Under the pieces are notes generated by a model. The model ran no database searches. It saw only the letters and a program-made list of their open reading frames with translations, and had not been told where the DNA came from. From NCBI RefSeq assembly GCF_964656455.1, contig NC_135720.1, positions 53,098,598 to 53,162,597 of the forward strand: a stretch of 64,000 nt of DNA, given 5' to 3'. Of this stretch, positions 34,313-45,995 are shown one piece after another (position 1 is the first letter of the stretch; the number at the start of each line of letters is the position of its first letter). The position numbers were made by a program, and so were the translations under genes. The DNA comes from Halichoerus grypus. Lineage: Eukaryota; Chordata; Mammalia; Carnivora; Phocidae.

Positions 34313-34802
34313 CACCAGTGACTTCACAAAACAGGCTGTGTGTTTTCTGTGAAGGCTTAGCACTTTTCCGAGTATTAGAAGTAGATCTCAGCTGAAAGAA
34401 ATGGTTTCCCGTTGTGTTCAAATAAAACGGACTGCTTCTTAACCAGCAATAAACTAAATCTTAGCTTTTTAGGTCAGTGGGAAGAGGCAGGTTTGCAAGT
34501 GCTTATGCAGCAAGGCTTAGGAGCACTGGCCAAACGTGCCTTTTGCCAGAGCATTTCTGCAGGGGGAAGCCTGTTCACTGATTTTAAGGAGTAAGAATTC
34601 ATTTGTTCTTCTAAATGGAGTTGGTAGTCCAGATGGCGAACTGTGTCCTTGACAGAGGTTGAAAGCATGTAATGCCACAGCTCATCCTTCCAGAAGCTCC
34701 TACAGTGTGACAGCTGTGTAGTCAGAAGTGACAATGGGTCCTTGAATTACAGGGAGTTCGGGTTTTTGTAAGCCCTCCCTTTTTCTGAGCCCAGTAATGG
34801 CT

Positions 34803-34990
34803 TAGGAATGTGCTAGGGACTTGACATACGTTATTTCATTTAATCCTCACAGAAACCCTGTTTCTATCCCCCATGTTACAGATGGGGTGCCTCTAGACTT
34901 TGAGTCACTTGGTCAAGGCCAGACAGCTGGCAGAGCGGGGGGTGCTAATGACCGGGCTGACTCCGAAGTCCATGCTCTTGATTTCAGTGC
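34803..34990 (+). repeat. MIR SINE
   Basis: TTATTTCATTTAATCCTCAC, CATGTTACAGATGGGG and CAAGGCCAGACAGCTGGCAG occur in MIR order. Confidence 0.82.
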
Positions 34991-36003
34991 CGCCACTTCC
35001 GTGGCTGTGTGCAGTAAATTTCTCTGTCTGCCTAGTGCTCCCCTGCCGTTTACCTTGGGGTTTTGCTGACTGTCCAGTCTGAGCTTCTGGATCTGCCCGA
35101 GTGAGTGTTTGACTTGAGAAACCTTTCATTGCAGGAAACAGAACAAGGAATACAGTAAGGATCATCTCTGCCTCTAAAAGAAGTTCATTCATCCTGCAAC
35201 AATGTATGTAATGCCTGTTGTCTCCCTGGGCACCGTTCCATGACCCTACCAAGTACCCAACTCATTAGTTGGTCAAGAGGCCTTGGAGAGCAGGCTCTGG
35301 TGGTGAACAACACAGAACCTAACAGCTCCTGCCTGACGCACGGGGGTAATAAGCAGACTGCGAAGCTGGGCTCCTTGGCTCCGCGCAGACAGCTGAGGCC
35401 ACTGCAGATGGGACGGGGCTGGGCTCGGCCCGAGGCAGCCGCAGGCCCATAGCTTCCCGACGCTCCTGCTTCTCACAGACTAAAACGCTGCTTCTAAGAT
35501 GCCGTGAACGCTGGCTGCGAGCTCCATAGCCTCGGTCTTCCTGGTGTCCGGTCCCTGCTATTCCTGACACCAGGTATTAAACCTAAGTCTCCTCCTTGGT
35601 GTGGACGTGCAGAAACCTCAGCTCGGGCGCAGTGCAGGCACGAGGGGGGCCGTGTTTCCACCTAGGGTAAGACCCCTGGTGACGGGCACCTTCTCTTCAG
35701 TTGCTTGAAAGCAGAGCTGGCTGCTATCCTTTCAGCCTCACCTTTTGTATCTCTGTCTCAGAATCAAGAGGTAAGGGTCTCCCCTACAATCCGAAAGAAA
35801 ATTCTAGGCATTGCATGGGGAAGGAAGTATCTAATAGTAACCCCTCTGAGTGGGGCTCTAGAAATGGGTATTACCCAGTCCAGACGTCTAAGCAGAAATT
35901 GCCCATTGTAGACGCTTGCTGTTCTACCCTGACTGCAGTTTTGGGGGCTTCACTTACCTGCCTTGGGGAAGGTCTCCCCAGCTTTAAGAATACCGTCCCA
36001 GGA

Positions 36004-36195
36004 GGGGCGCCTGGGTGGTTCAGTCGGTTAAGCGTTCGACTCTGATTTTGGCTCAGGTCATGATCTCAGGGTCGTGAGATCGAGCCCCGCGCCAGGCTCC
36101 GTGCTGGGCGTGTAGTCTGCTTAAGGGTCTTTCTCTCCCCCTCTCCCTCTGTCCGCCCCCCACCTCTCCACACACTCTCTCTCTGAAAAAATAAA
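36004..36195 (+). repeat. CAN SINE (older type)
   Basis: Head GGGCGCCTGGGTGGTTCAG, GTTCGACTCTGATTTTGGCT and AGTCTGCTTAAGG, tail GAAAAAATAAA. Target copies gtcccagga at 35995-36003 and 36196-36204. Confidence 0.94.
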
Positions 36196-36713
36196 GTCCC
36201 AGGATAGAAGGCCCATTGGGTACAGTTGACATCTTTACAGAAGAATCAAGAATCGCATCGTGAGTGATCCATGTCCTCAAGACCTGTCAAAATCATACTT
36301 TGACCGGCCTGCTTCTGATCTGCCTGGTCCGTTAACCAATCATGAACAAAGAAACCCTTAAGCCCACAAGCAGGTCTTTGAGAGGAACAGGAAAGCGGCA
36401 GTCTCAGAAAGCTGCCTCCAATTTCAGAGCCTTCAGAGAAATTCCAAGGGACAGATTAGAGAGCAAGCGGCTACCAAAGGCAGAAGCAGCAGGTCGTGGG
36501 GCCTTTCCTGTGCAGGAAAAGAGAATTTACGAAGACTGCCTGGTAAAAGCAGCTGTATCTCTTTACACCTGTATTAGAGGGCAAAAGTGAGAAAGCTGGC
36601 TCACGCTGGGGCTGGCGGAGGCTATGTCCACAGGCGCTTTCCAGCGCAGCCCCGCTCAACTGCCCCGGTGATTAAGCCGCGTGTGCGCGGTGAGGGGAGC
36701 TGGGTGGAGCTGG

Positions 36714-36723
36714 GCGCATGCGC
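36714..36723. promoter_or_regulatory. NRF1-like palindrome
   Basis: GCGCATGCGC inside a small CpG-rich patch (about 36610-36740) in the intergenic region. Confidence 0.35.
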
Positions 36724-37797
36724 AGGCCAAATGGGGTGGACGCACTTCGGTATAATGCAGCAGGGAGAAGCAACGGATTAGAGGTGCCATGGATCCATGG
36801 ATGGATCTGAACAACCATCGGGTGAAAAAAGTAAGATACAAAATGAAACCTATAGTAATGCCATTTACGAAATTTAAAATAGGTGCACAGAACAGAACAC
36901 ATTTTAGAAGAATGAATACAAACAAAAAGATACACATTAAACGCATTAGCATCGTTGGCTCAAGGATGGGAGGAGGTGACAGAAATACAGAACAAGAGAG
37001 GAGAAATAAATTCGAAAGAATAACTTCGGGGGTGGGTACTGGTGCTCAGGCATTCGCCAGTGGAAAACTTATGGGTGTGTATCCCCAATCCCACCCAAGG
37101 ATGTGCTGGTAAAGGTTTAAGAAATGACTCTCCAAGGGAAAAATACTGATTTTTGGTGATTGCAATTTCCAAGGTGAAAATACTACCGTGAGTGATTTCA
37201 AGCTTCCTACGTGACGTTCTGAAAGCAGTTTGGGAGATGCACTCTCCCTGCTCTCCTGAGTCCACTCCACGGAGTTTCTAATTTCCTACATTACTCCCTG
37301 GAGACTGTCAGTAAGCTGACTGATAATGTGACAGTACCTTTTTGAAAGCCAAAATATGTGACCAAGATAAGGCAGAACTTTAGTAGTGTGTCATTTTACT
37401 TGCCAGATATACACTGCACCTGTTAGAAGGTTCATGGAACGTACACCACCACCCCAACCGAAATCTTTCTTTTTAGCTTCTTAGAAAATGCTAGTTAGGT
37501 TTCTGTCTCCCCAGTCATCACTGACCAAATAAACTATAACTTAAGAAATATCCCCCGAATGTCTACTTTCCTCTATAAAATGTTAAAAAGATAATGAAAT
37601 GCTTGCCTAGCCATCGATATAATTTTCCAGGAAAGACAGTATATGCTATTTGGCAGAGAAATGCAATTAGCATCCTATTTCCTAGAGGAGAGCTATTTCT
37701 TTGAAAGAATTAACCATCATTACTGGTAAAAGGTCTAGATCAGTCTCTACCAAAATAGTTGTAACTTAAAAAAAGGAATCTTGTCATCCCAGTAGAG

Positions 37798-37995
37798 CAG
37801 AGTGTCTCAATCCCATCGCTACTGGCCTTTGGGGTCCGGTAACTTTGTTGTGGGGCATCCTGTACACTGTAGGAGGTTGAGAGGCATCCCTGGTCCCCAT
37901 CCACTCAATGCCCCTAACCCCCGCTTCAAGTTGTGACAACCAAGATGTCTCTAGACTTTGCCAAATGTGAAATCACCCCCGGTTGAGAACCACTG
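37798..37995 (-). repeat. MER20-like hAT-Charlie element
   Basis: The reverse complement begins CAGTGGTTCTCAACCGGGGG and includes TTGGTTGTCACAACTTG and ATCCTACAGTGTACAGGATG, the MER20 pattern. Flanking 8-mers cagtagag / cattagaa are a decayed hAT-type duplication. Confidence 0.82.
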
Positions 37996-38409
37996 CATTA
38001 GAAACATATACATCTTTAATCTTTTCCAGTTTTAATTTTCACTGAGGAGGTCTCACCACGGTGGCATTATAAAGCAACTGTTATTTGGGTCAAGTAATGA
38101 GTGTGTTGCAAGAGTTCCGTAAATCTTTTATGAATTGCTTTTGTTTCTGCTATTTCGTAACTATGTTCCAAGTCCCTGGCACTGTAGCCAACTAGGAGAT
38201 CCGTTTTTGCCACGTCCCGTCACCAAACCAACATTCTCCAGCAGACGTTTTTTTCTTAGCTTGATTTTTTAAAACGGTCTGGTGTGAGCACCAAACACTA
38301 CAGAGCAGCTAGGTGAGGTCCTGACTGCCAACAGAGCTTCAAAAAGCCTTTCAAGTGGCTTTTCCCGCTTCCTAGCTAGCAACACTCCTCTTACCTCATA
38401 CAACACATT

Positions 38410-38545
38410 TTGATTTTCTCCTTCCTTTGAACACATGACAAGGTAAGGCAATTAGCATCCTGATCCCCATTTGACCAATGAGGAAGCTGAAGCTCAGAGA
38501 GACTGGGGTCAAACTAACCAAGGTAACCCAACTCACTAATGGCAA
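38410..38545 (+). repeat. MIR SINE fragment
   Basis: CATTTGACCAATGAGGAAGC followed by TGAAGCTCAGAGAGACT is the MIR core. Approximate limits. Confidence 0.7.
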
Positions 38546-39177
38546 GACTGAGCCTAAAAACCAGGACCCCTGACACATCCCAAGGTCATGCTGCCACTCA
38601 CCACACAAGGCTTCTTAGGCTTTCTACAACTTTCCAAAGAGAAGTCAAGAGAAGAGCGGGAGGGAGGAAGAGAGAGGGAGAGCAAGACAGAGGCAGAGGT
38701 AAAGGAAATGAGAAAAAGTAAAGACATTAGTCTCCTAAATTATAATTCATAACTCCTATTGAAATTAAACACATTGTTTTTACTGATAACTCAGTGGTAA
38801 AATAGAAACATTCCCTCTGTTGTTCTGCATATTATGTAGTATTTCTTCCTGAGAGCTTAAGCTTTCAAATAAAAATCGATTTTTTAGAGTCTTCTGAAAT
38901 CCACGGTGTTAAAAGGCTTCCAGACTCATGGGCCCAGACATCCCCCTGCTTTGGGCCACAGAAGTCTCCCTTCACTGTCAGTTAACCTGAATTCTCAAGA
39001 ATTCCTGGAGGGCAAATAGAAGGACCCAGACACAGCCAGTCATTCTTCCATGACACCATCTAATAGGTCTCTATTTGAGCTGACCCTTCTGTGCTAGGAA
39101 ACTGTTCCTGGGAATCTACAAACCAGTTTATTTCTCCAGATGTCCTTTTCTTAGATGATGTATATTATGTGTCCTTT

Positions 39178-39344
39178 TTTAAAAAAATATTTTGAGAGCG
39201 AGCGAGAGAGCACGAACGGGAGGTGGGGGGAGGAGCGGACAAAGAGGGCAGGGAGCCCAATGCGGGGCTCGATCCCAGGACCCCGGGATCATGACCTGAG
39301 CCGAAGGCAGATGCTTCACCGACTGAGCCACCCAGACACCCCTG
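39178..39344 (-). repeat. CAN SINE, tail decayed
   Basis: Imperfect 12-bp duplication tatgtgtccttt / tatgtgtccctt (39166-39177, 39345-39356). The CT-rich body is partly lost. Confidence 0.92.
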
Positions 39345-39535
39345 TATGTGTCCCTTCTAATACTGTATTTTTTTTAGGCTTTGTCCTTTTTATAACACTT
39401 TCTTGAGAATTAGAATAATTGGTCTCTGCCTCTTTGTTCTCTTCATTGATAAAATCTGTGTTTCCCCTAAAACCTACTACTAAAATCTCCTTTCACCTGA
39501 AAATTAAACTCTCAGCTTATTACCCTAAGCTGGGG

Positions 39536-39716
39536 CAGAGGTCATCACATTTTTTTCTGCAAAAGGTCAGACAGTAAATATTTTAGGTTCTGTGGGCTAC
39601 CTAAGACCTCTGTCATATATTCCTTCCTTCTTTTAACAATGCTTTAAAAATGTAAAAACCATTCTTGAACACCATACGAAAAGCCTCTGGCTGCCTCAGT
39701 TTATCAACCCCTGCCC
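39536..39716. repeat. hAT-Charlie-like DNA repeat
   Basis: GCAAAAGGTCAGACAGTAAA, TATTTTAGGTTCTGTGGGCT and the end CAGTTTATCAACCCCTG match a common mammalian non-autonomous hAT element. The exact family name is uncertain. Confidence 0.6.
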
Positions 39717-40209
39717 TAAACCATTCATTTTAATGGGCCCTAACTAACCCATTTGGAATGAGTTGGAGCAACTTCACTTATCCATACTTCCGAAGACAAA
39801 CTGAAGGGAACTTAAGCTCACAAATCGGTAATTCAGAAGGGCTGGTGGAGAAAGGGGTCTCCCAATGGATATGAAGGGTGACCTTGACTTTACTTGGTTT
39901 TGCCATGAGAAACCTGAACCCAGAGAAGCTGGTCAACAGGGATAAAGTTGAAATGAAAGCACAAACAAGGCCAGTTTATTTTACAGACTCCCGAGGTAGT
40001 TAATGTGGGAAACAGCAGGCTCGGCATTAAAACCCTCTCTGAGGTTGGTTCATTCAGCACACATCTCATTCATGCTCACAGGCCAAAATGAGGTGAAAAC
40101 GAACACAAATCAAGCCCTGGAGAGGAATCCAGGCCTCGGGCAGTGTCTCCAAGCTATGGACCCCAATTTCCATAAAACAGCTCAGCAGATTCCACTAAAG
40201 TAAGATAAC

Positions 40210-40215
40210 TTTATT
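40210..40215 (-). promoter_or_regulatory. MTRES1: Candidate distal MTRES1 polyadenylation signal
   Basis: AATAAA on the minus strand, about 80 bases after the stop codon. It would give a very short 3' UTR. Confidence 0.5.
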
Positions 40216-40294
40216 TTAATAAAAATGTCCTCTTTTGAAGCTGGCCCTTCCCCCCATCACTAGAAAGCAGTTTATATCAATAAAAAGCAATCCA

Positions 40295-40300
40295 TTTATT
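40295..40300 (-). promoter_or_regulatory. MTRES1: Polyadenylation hexamer overlapping the MTRES1 stop codon
   Basis: The last codon AAA and stop TAA, followed by ATG, form AATAAA on the minus strand. Confidence 0.5.
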
Positions 40301-40475
40301 TAGACATACTCTTTTTGGGCAACTTTAACTTTTTCCACCGGCGTAACACCACTCTGTACTTTTCACTTTCCGTTTTCTCCTCCAACACTTTTTTCAGGAG
40401 AACCCTCATCACTGTCTCTGTTTCTGCTTCTTTATCCTCTCCAATTAGAAGATCCAATATATCTCCCACTTTCAC
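40296..40475 (-). CDS. MTRES1: MTRES1 last exon: end of S4-like RNA-binding region, C terminus
   Basis: On the minus strand the acceptor TTTTAATTTTCAG precedes 40475, and the stop TAA is at 40298-40296. It encodes residues 181-239, beginning VKVGDILDLLIGEDKE, the last strand of the S4-like fold. A charged helical region and a basic tail follow (LRRWKKLKLPKKSMSK). The exon joins exon 3 in phase 0 after ...KSRT. The length fits the human protein (240 residues as I recall). MTRES1 (C6orf203) is a mitochondrial matrix RNA-binding protein that associates with the mitoribosome and protects mitochondrial RNA under transcription stress. A short SINE ends 67 bp upstream of the acceptor. Confidence 0.95.
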   Translation of the reverse strand: MKVGDILDLLIGEDKEAETETVMRVLLKKVLEEKTESEKYRVVLRRWKKLKLPKKSMSK

Positions 40476-40542
40476 CTGAAAATTAAAAGAAAACTCAGCC
40501 TTCACTGCATTTTGGGAAACGCAGGCCAATGCAAATGTCCTT

Positions 40543-40639
40543 TTTTAAAATTTTTTTTTAGTAATCTTTACACCCACCGTGGGGCTCGAACTGAGATCAA
40601 GAGTTGCATGCTCCACTGACTGGGCCAGCCAGGTGCCCC
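40543..40639 (-). repeat. Short CAN SINE
   Basis: Short form with perfect 12-bp duplication gcaaatgtcctt (40531-40542, 40640-40651). It is sense-oriented to MTRES1. Confidence 0.92.
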
Positions 40640-43312
40640 GCAAATGTCCTTGCTGTGAGTTTTTATCAGGGGACCGTCATCACCCAGAGGGGCATGTGAA
40701 AAAAGGTAGTGATTCCTCTGAAGCCGTCCCTTATCCCTAGTGCCTCCAGGACAAAGGGCCTCACGCAGAGGAAGCCTCCAACACATGTGCCCAATACCAT
40801 CAGACCTAGCCAGCTGGCTGCTTATGGGCAGCTCCGGTGTGCTGCGGCTCAACTACTCACCTCTACTAGGTGATTGAAGGAAACACACGGAGGGATTTGT
40901 TTTGGCAACAATGACAAGAGGCAAAGAAAGTGGGGCACAATCGTAGAGAATCTGTGCATAGTAATTATTGCCAGCACTGAGAAAACCATTTCCAGTGTAA
41001 CTTTTCATTGATTTCTACCCAGATGAGCTATGTAATTGGGGATGGGACAGTCTGTTGAAAATTAGTCACTGTGGAATAATATTCAGCTGTACCTCTTAGA
41101 GAAATGGGAAACTTCTTTCCTAGCACTGATTAGCCCCAGTGATGCCACATCATCAAGATGGGACTCAACATACAAAGACGGAACGTCACAAAAAGGATCA
41201 GGTTGGATGCTGACTCAATGGGTTCAAAGGGCTGAGGTCAAACCCATTCTTGCCCAGGTGGGAGTCTTGGGCTGAGCAGTCCGGGGCATGTCACAGCAGT
41301 GTTGCCAGGGACAGCCCATGGCAGGCACCTGGTGCTGGCAGGTCGGGATTCCAGGGGCATCTGCCCAGTGACTCAGGACGGAGCTAAACGGACACAGGTG
41401 CCATAGACTTCTTCTACTAGAACACAAGCCAGGAGTGACTGGGGCCACGGACTCTAAGTGGGCACAGGTGGCCATTTAAAAGCCTACGGGAGGGTTTCTG
41501 TTTAAGAAGTATGGTGCCACTTTTACCTTGTTTTCTGATTAATGCTCTCTGAGGCAGTCCTAAATTCACGCTGTCCAAAACATCTGTACCTTAGCCGGGC
41601 AAGCTCCTATTTGTTTTCCCACCCATTCAAGGGCCCAATATTCAGTCCACAACATGGGAATACACATGTCCGCCACCAGGCCTACTGGTCAACCCGGGCG
41701 GCCTAGAGCGGCTACATGTGAAACACACAGCGCAGACTGTAAACCGTTAACCTTCTCCCCTCTGGGCTGAGAAGCAAAAAGGCGCACACCACAAGGAGGC
41801 ATGAAGACTGCTTCTCCCCTGGATCTGGAGGATGGGCTGACCGAGGCATCATCTAGGCGGGGCTGTCCTCCCGTAGTTCTCATGAGTTCAATTAAAAAAA
41901 AAGAAAAAAGACCATTTGGCCTAACTGTGTGGACATTTAAAATCAATGTCCAGAAATACAAGGTTTCAGAACATTTTGAATGCCTTTGCATTTTTCAGCA
42001 TGACTTTATTAAAATTCACTTTTTATTAAGTAACATATGCATGTGATACAAAACATAAAAGGCATAAAAGGATACACAGAGAAAAAGGCCACGCGTCTGG
42101 TGTATCCCTTCACAGACCTACTGTGTGTAGTATGTGTGTGCGGCTGAGCAGCGGGTCCCTTTGGTAGCTCACTTCTAAGGCAGAGACTAAGAAGGAATGT
42201 CTCTCCTTTAGCCAGTCAATCCCAGGGAGCGGGGAGTTTAGGAAGCTTCAGTCCCATACCGGGGCTCTACGCAGCCTGTGTGTAAGTCAGCAGGGACCCA
42301 GCCCCTCCTACACCCGGTCCGCAGCTTACAGAGAAGCTCTGCTGCGCCACAGGCGGCCCGGGTCACCACCGAAGCACCACGACCCCACCCGACCCTTCAG
42401 GGCCGGCAGCCCGCCGCAGCCCCGGAAGCGGAGGTGTCCTTTATTCGCTGCAAGGGCCTGTCCTTTCTCATGTAGGAGACGGCACAGCACACACAAAGCA
42501 AAACTGGCTGGGATTACGGGCTGTTCCAAATATCTACATTTCAAATCTCCCCTCAGCTGCCGTTACTATGGCTACAGGCCTCCTAGTAACAAGCCAGTCG
42601 AGTGTTAACACTGGCCCCTTCCTTTGCTGACCCTCAGGAGAAATCTGGAAGGCAGCCGAGAGAACAGAACACCCAAGGCAGAATGAAGCAGCAGCAATTA
42701 GACTGTAGTTAACAATATCTCAAAGCAGAGGAGGGAGAATACACTTGTGTTTGTAAATGAGGCCCTGGCACAGAGGCGTGGTGCGCCCAGAGCAGGTCCT
42801 GTCTTAGGAACACTGCGGCTGCGGAGAGGGGGCAGGGCCACAAGCAGGAAAAAGCAATTATGGGACAAGAAGAGCCTGATCTCCAGATGCACGTGTGGAG
42901 CGCCTGATTTCCTGCAGCTCACAGAGCCACGAATGACACGCCGAACCTGCCGGGTCAGGTGTCATCACAGGCCGTGGACCTTGGGACTCGCAGCTGAGAC
43001 AAGCACTGGGGAGTGCCCCCTCCTCCCGGCTGTTTAGCCATGAGAACCTGTAGGATCCCAGAGAGCAAGGTCTCTGAAGAAAGCCTGTGTTTACCCGGAT
43101 CCATGGCCAACAGCTCACACCCTCCCTTGTCCCAGAGCAAAAGGATGTGGCTCAAGCCCTCCAACCCCAGGGGTGTTGTGAAATATGAAACAAGCTTCAA
43201 AGCCACCTACAAACGTGTGTCTAACTTCCCTGGACACTCAAAAAGACTGTCCTCACAGAGTGAGATTATGTCTGCCAAAGCCTCGTATGTCTGTGTCTTC
43301 CAAGCTTTTTTT

Positions 43313-43502
43313 TTTTTTAAGATTTTATTTACTCATGTGAGACAGAGAGGGCACGCAGCTGAGGAAGGGGGCGGGGCAGAGGGAGAAGCAGACTCCCCGC
43401 TGAGCTGGGGCGGGGGGGGGGGGGGCCCTCCATCCCGGGACCCTAGGATCATGACCTGAGCCAAAGGCACATGCTTGACCATCTGAGCCACCCAGGCGCC
43501 CC
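43313..43502 (-). repeat. CAN SINE with long G tract
   Basis: Duplication tcttccaagctttttt / tcttccaaactttttaa (43297-43312, 43503-43519). It contains an uninterrupted run of about 14 G near 43411-43425. Confidence 0.93.
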
Positions 43503-44244
43503 TCTTCCAAACTTTTTAAGAGTCTCTGTCATACACTTTTTTATTGTGCTTTGTTAACTTATACTATTATTGTTTTTCCAATTATGAAAGTGATCTATAC
43601 TTATAAAAAATTCAGAAAAAGAATGAAGAAAATATAATCCATAATGCCCCAAAGATAAATACTAGTAATATTACTATTTTAATTCTTAAATGTATGTATA
43701 TATGCAACTTATTTCTACAAAAATACACAATTTTAACTATATATATGATTTATTGTAACAACACTGGATACTGGAAATACATTTTCTTACACCTGATCTC
43801 TTTCACTTAACAATAGTATCGCTATGGGCCTGTTAGGAAACAGGGAGTCTCTTTTTTGATAGCTGTTCTGTGCAGAGCAGGGCATGCAGCAACAGAATCA
43901 CACATCTGCTCAGGTAACAGCAGTCCAATGTAACCTCTACACAGACCAACTCTTTCTTCTTAGTCTCATTATTAGCTTTTCATGGGACTAATGACTTGGT
44001 TAACAGATTTTTGCCAAGTGTGATGGTGGCCTGTCTTAAAATTTTGAAGAAAAAGGAGGCTGCAAAAGAGCAAGTGGTTTGTGTGACTACGTTGGCTGGT
44101 GATTCTCACTGGCTTGAGCAGGGCCCTGGGGAACTGCAGAGAGGCCAACACCGACACGCACAAGGAGTCACTGATGACCCCTGAGGGCAAGTCGGAGCAG
44201 CACTGAGTACTGGCAGAGAAACAGACAAAAATATCTGCTGTCAG

Positions 44245-44412
44245 GGCGCCTGGGTGGCTCAGTCGTTAAGCGTCTGCCTTCGGCTCAGGTCATGATCCCA
44301 GGGTCCTGGGATTGAGCCCCGCATTGGGCTCCCTGCTTGGCGGGGAGCCTGCTTCTCCCTCTGCCTGATGCTCCCCCTGCTTGTGCTCTATCAAATCAAT
44401 AATAAAAAAAAA
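44245..44412 (+). repeat. CAN SINE next to an MTRES1 splice donor
   Basis: Perfect 12-bp duplication atctgctgtcag (44233-44244, 44413-44424). Its tail is 22 bp from the end of MTRES1 exon 3, in antisense orientation to the gene. Confidence 0.94.
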
Positions 44413-44434
44413 ATCTGCTGTCAGAATAGCTCAC

Positions 44435-44507
44435 CGTTCTGCTTTTCTTCCATAATTTTTCCCCATTCAGCCTGAGTTCACCTTTGTAGAATGCATCTTC
44501 CACTTTG
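44435..44507 (-). CDS. MTRES1: MTRES1 exon 3: core of S4-like RNA-binding domain
   Basis: A 73-base exon on the minus strand. The acceptor is a T10 tract plus AAAG before 44507 and the donor is ACG|GTGAGC after 44435. It completes Asn156 and encodes residues 157-180 (KVEDAFYKGELRLNGEKLWK...SRT). This contains the typical S4 pattern of a small helix followed by a strand and turn carrying Lys/Arg side chains for RNA contact. The phase matches both neighbours, so 467 + 73 + 180 bases give 240 codons including stop. Human has Glu where this sequence has Gly171, from memory. Confidence 0.93.
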
Positions 44508-45497
44508 CTTTAAAAAAAAAAAGTCAAATGCTTTGAAATAGAAATATATTCAAAACAATTATACGTCTGAGAAAAACACCTGCCATTAATGCGTATTCTG
44601 ACAGTGACCAGCCGCTCTACAAAACCACCATTCTGAGTGCGGGGAAAGTGGGAGTCAACTGCTCCCATCTGTGTCTGAAACAGCGAGATCAAGGGGCACT
44701 TCTCAACGATGCCGGACTGGGGCTGCAGTCTGCTGGACTCACCGGGTAGGTAAGCTTTGGGAGGGCCTGGGGCACCCCACCTGACTCCTGCAGCAGCCGC
44801 CTGCAAAGCGGGGGCTCCCGTAATTCATGACCACCAAAGGGTTCCGGGGTCCGAGAGGAAAACCAGGCACCAACATGTATGGTGAGGTCATTAAAAAATC
44901 CTCTGCGAGTCCGCACTGAGGTTGGGGAAACTGCAATCCAGCAGCTGCGGATCTCTCCATTCAATCACTGGGCAACTAGACCAGGAGAGGGTGCTGACAA
45001 CAACAATCAGTGCGCTTTTCTCTTGCTGCTCTGACTCCAGGTGATTAACATTTGGGGTTCCGCTTATAAGAGCAGCAGCTACTTCTCTGGGGGAAGAGAG
45101 AGGCCCCCGTTTACAAATCTGACAGATTTTAGAGAACATTCAGTAAATTCCCACGAGGATGCCTATGGGTTTAGTCATCTTTATGAGTCCTTAAGCTTTA
45201 TGGATTAAAAAATTAAACTATGCCATTAAATTATGTCATACAATATAAATTATACATGGAAATCTGAATATATTATCCATACCATGTTTCTTACCTTGCA
45301 TGCAGTATGCACACAATGACTGCTAAAGGAATGAACGAACAATGAGGGTCACTATTCTTATATGTCTAGCAGAGAACAAGAATACTAAAGAAATCTTCAA
45401 AGTTCCACTTAACATCTCTATGCACTATATATGAGCACACAGTATTCTCTTCATAATAGCTAACATACAAATGTGTGTCAGGCACTGCTAAAATGCT

Positions 45498-45826
45498 TAT
45501 TTTTTAATTTAAATTCAATTTAATTAACATAGAGTGTATTCTTAGTTTCAGAGGTAGAGTTCAGTGATTCATCAGTTGCATAACGCCCTCCTTCATGCCC
45601 ACTGCCCAGTTACCCCATCCCCCCCACCTCCCCTCCAGCAACCCTCAGTTTCCTAGAGTTAAGAGTCTCTCATGGTTTGTCTCCCTCTCTGTTTTGTCTT
45701 ATCTTTCCTTCCCTTCCCCCATGTTCATGTGTTTTGTTTCTTAAATTCCACAGACAAGTGAAATCATATGGTATTTGTCTTTCTCTGATTAACTTCGCTT
45801 AGCGTAATACCCTCTAGCTCCATCCA
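45498..45826 (-). repeat. 5'-truncated carnivore L1 3' end
   Basis: Plus-strand text includes TCAGTGATTCATCAGTTGCA, CCAGTTACCCCATCCCCCCC, CAACCCTCAGTTTCCT and TTCCACAGACAAGTGAAATC, the 3' UTR of a carnivore-lineage L1 read in reverse. Flanking ctaaaatgct / ctaagatgct (45488-45497, 45827-45836) is a likely target duplication. Confidence 0.82.
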
Positions 45827-45861
45827 CTAAGATGCTGTAGACAGAGGAGCACCAACTTCTA

Positions 45862-45995
45862 AAGTAGGTGCTATTTTACATTTTACAGATGAGAACACTG
45901 AAGCTTAGGGAATTCAAGGAACTTGCCCAGGCTCACACAGAGCACGAAGGGTCTCACTGTGGAGCCTGCATTCTTTACCACCACATTACACTGCT
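45862..45995 (+). repeat. MIR SINE fragment
   Basis: CATTTTACAGATGAGAACAC followed by TTGCCCAGGCTCACACAG, the MIR core. Confidence 0.8.

Larger units (their letters stand above)
31641..40185. other. Convergent intergenic region between BEND3 and MTRES1
   Basis: It holds MIR copies, a MER5-like and a MER20-like DNA transposon, two CAN SINEs and a hAT-Charlie-like element. A CpG-rich spot near 36610-36740 contains an NRF1-like palindrome. I find no gene. Small open frames have no recognisable similarity. Confidence 0.6.
40476..44434 (-). other. MTRES1: MTRES1 intron 3, about 4 kb
   Basis: Donor ACG|GTGAGC, acceptor AATTTTCAG. It contains CAN SINEs at 40543, 43313 and 44245. At 41990-42090 and 43550-43800 there are AT-rich old repeat sequences I cannot name. 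The moderately GC-rich patch near 42290-42440 shows no exon I can support. Confidence 0.8.
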
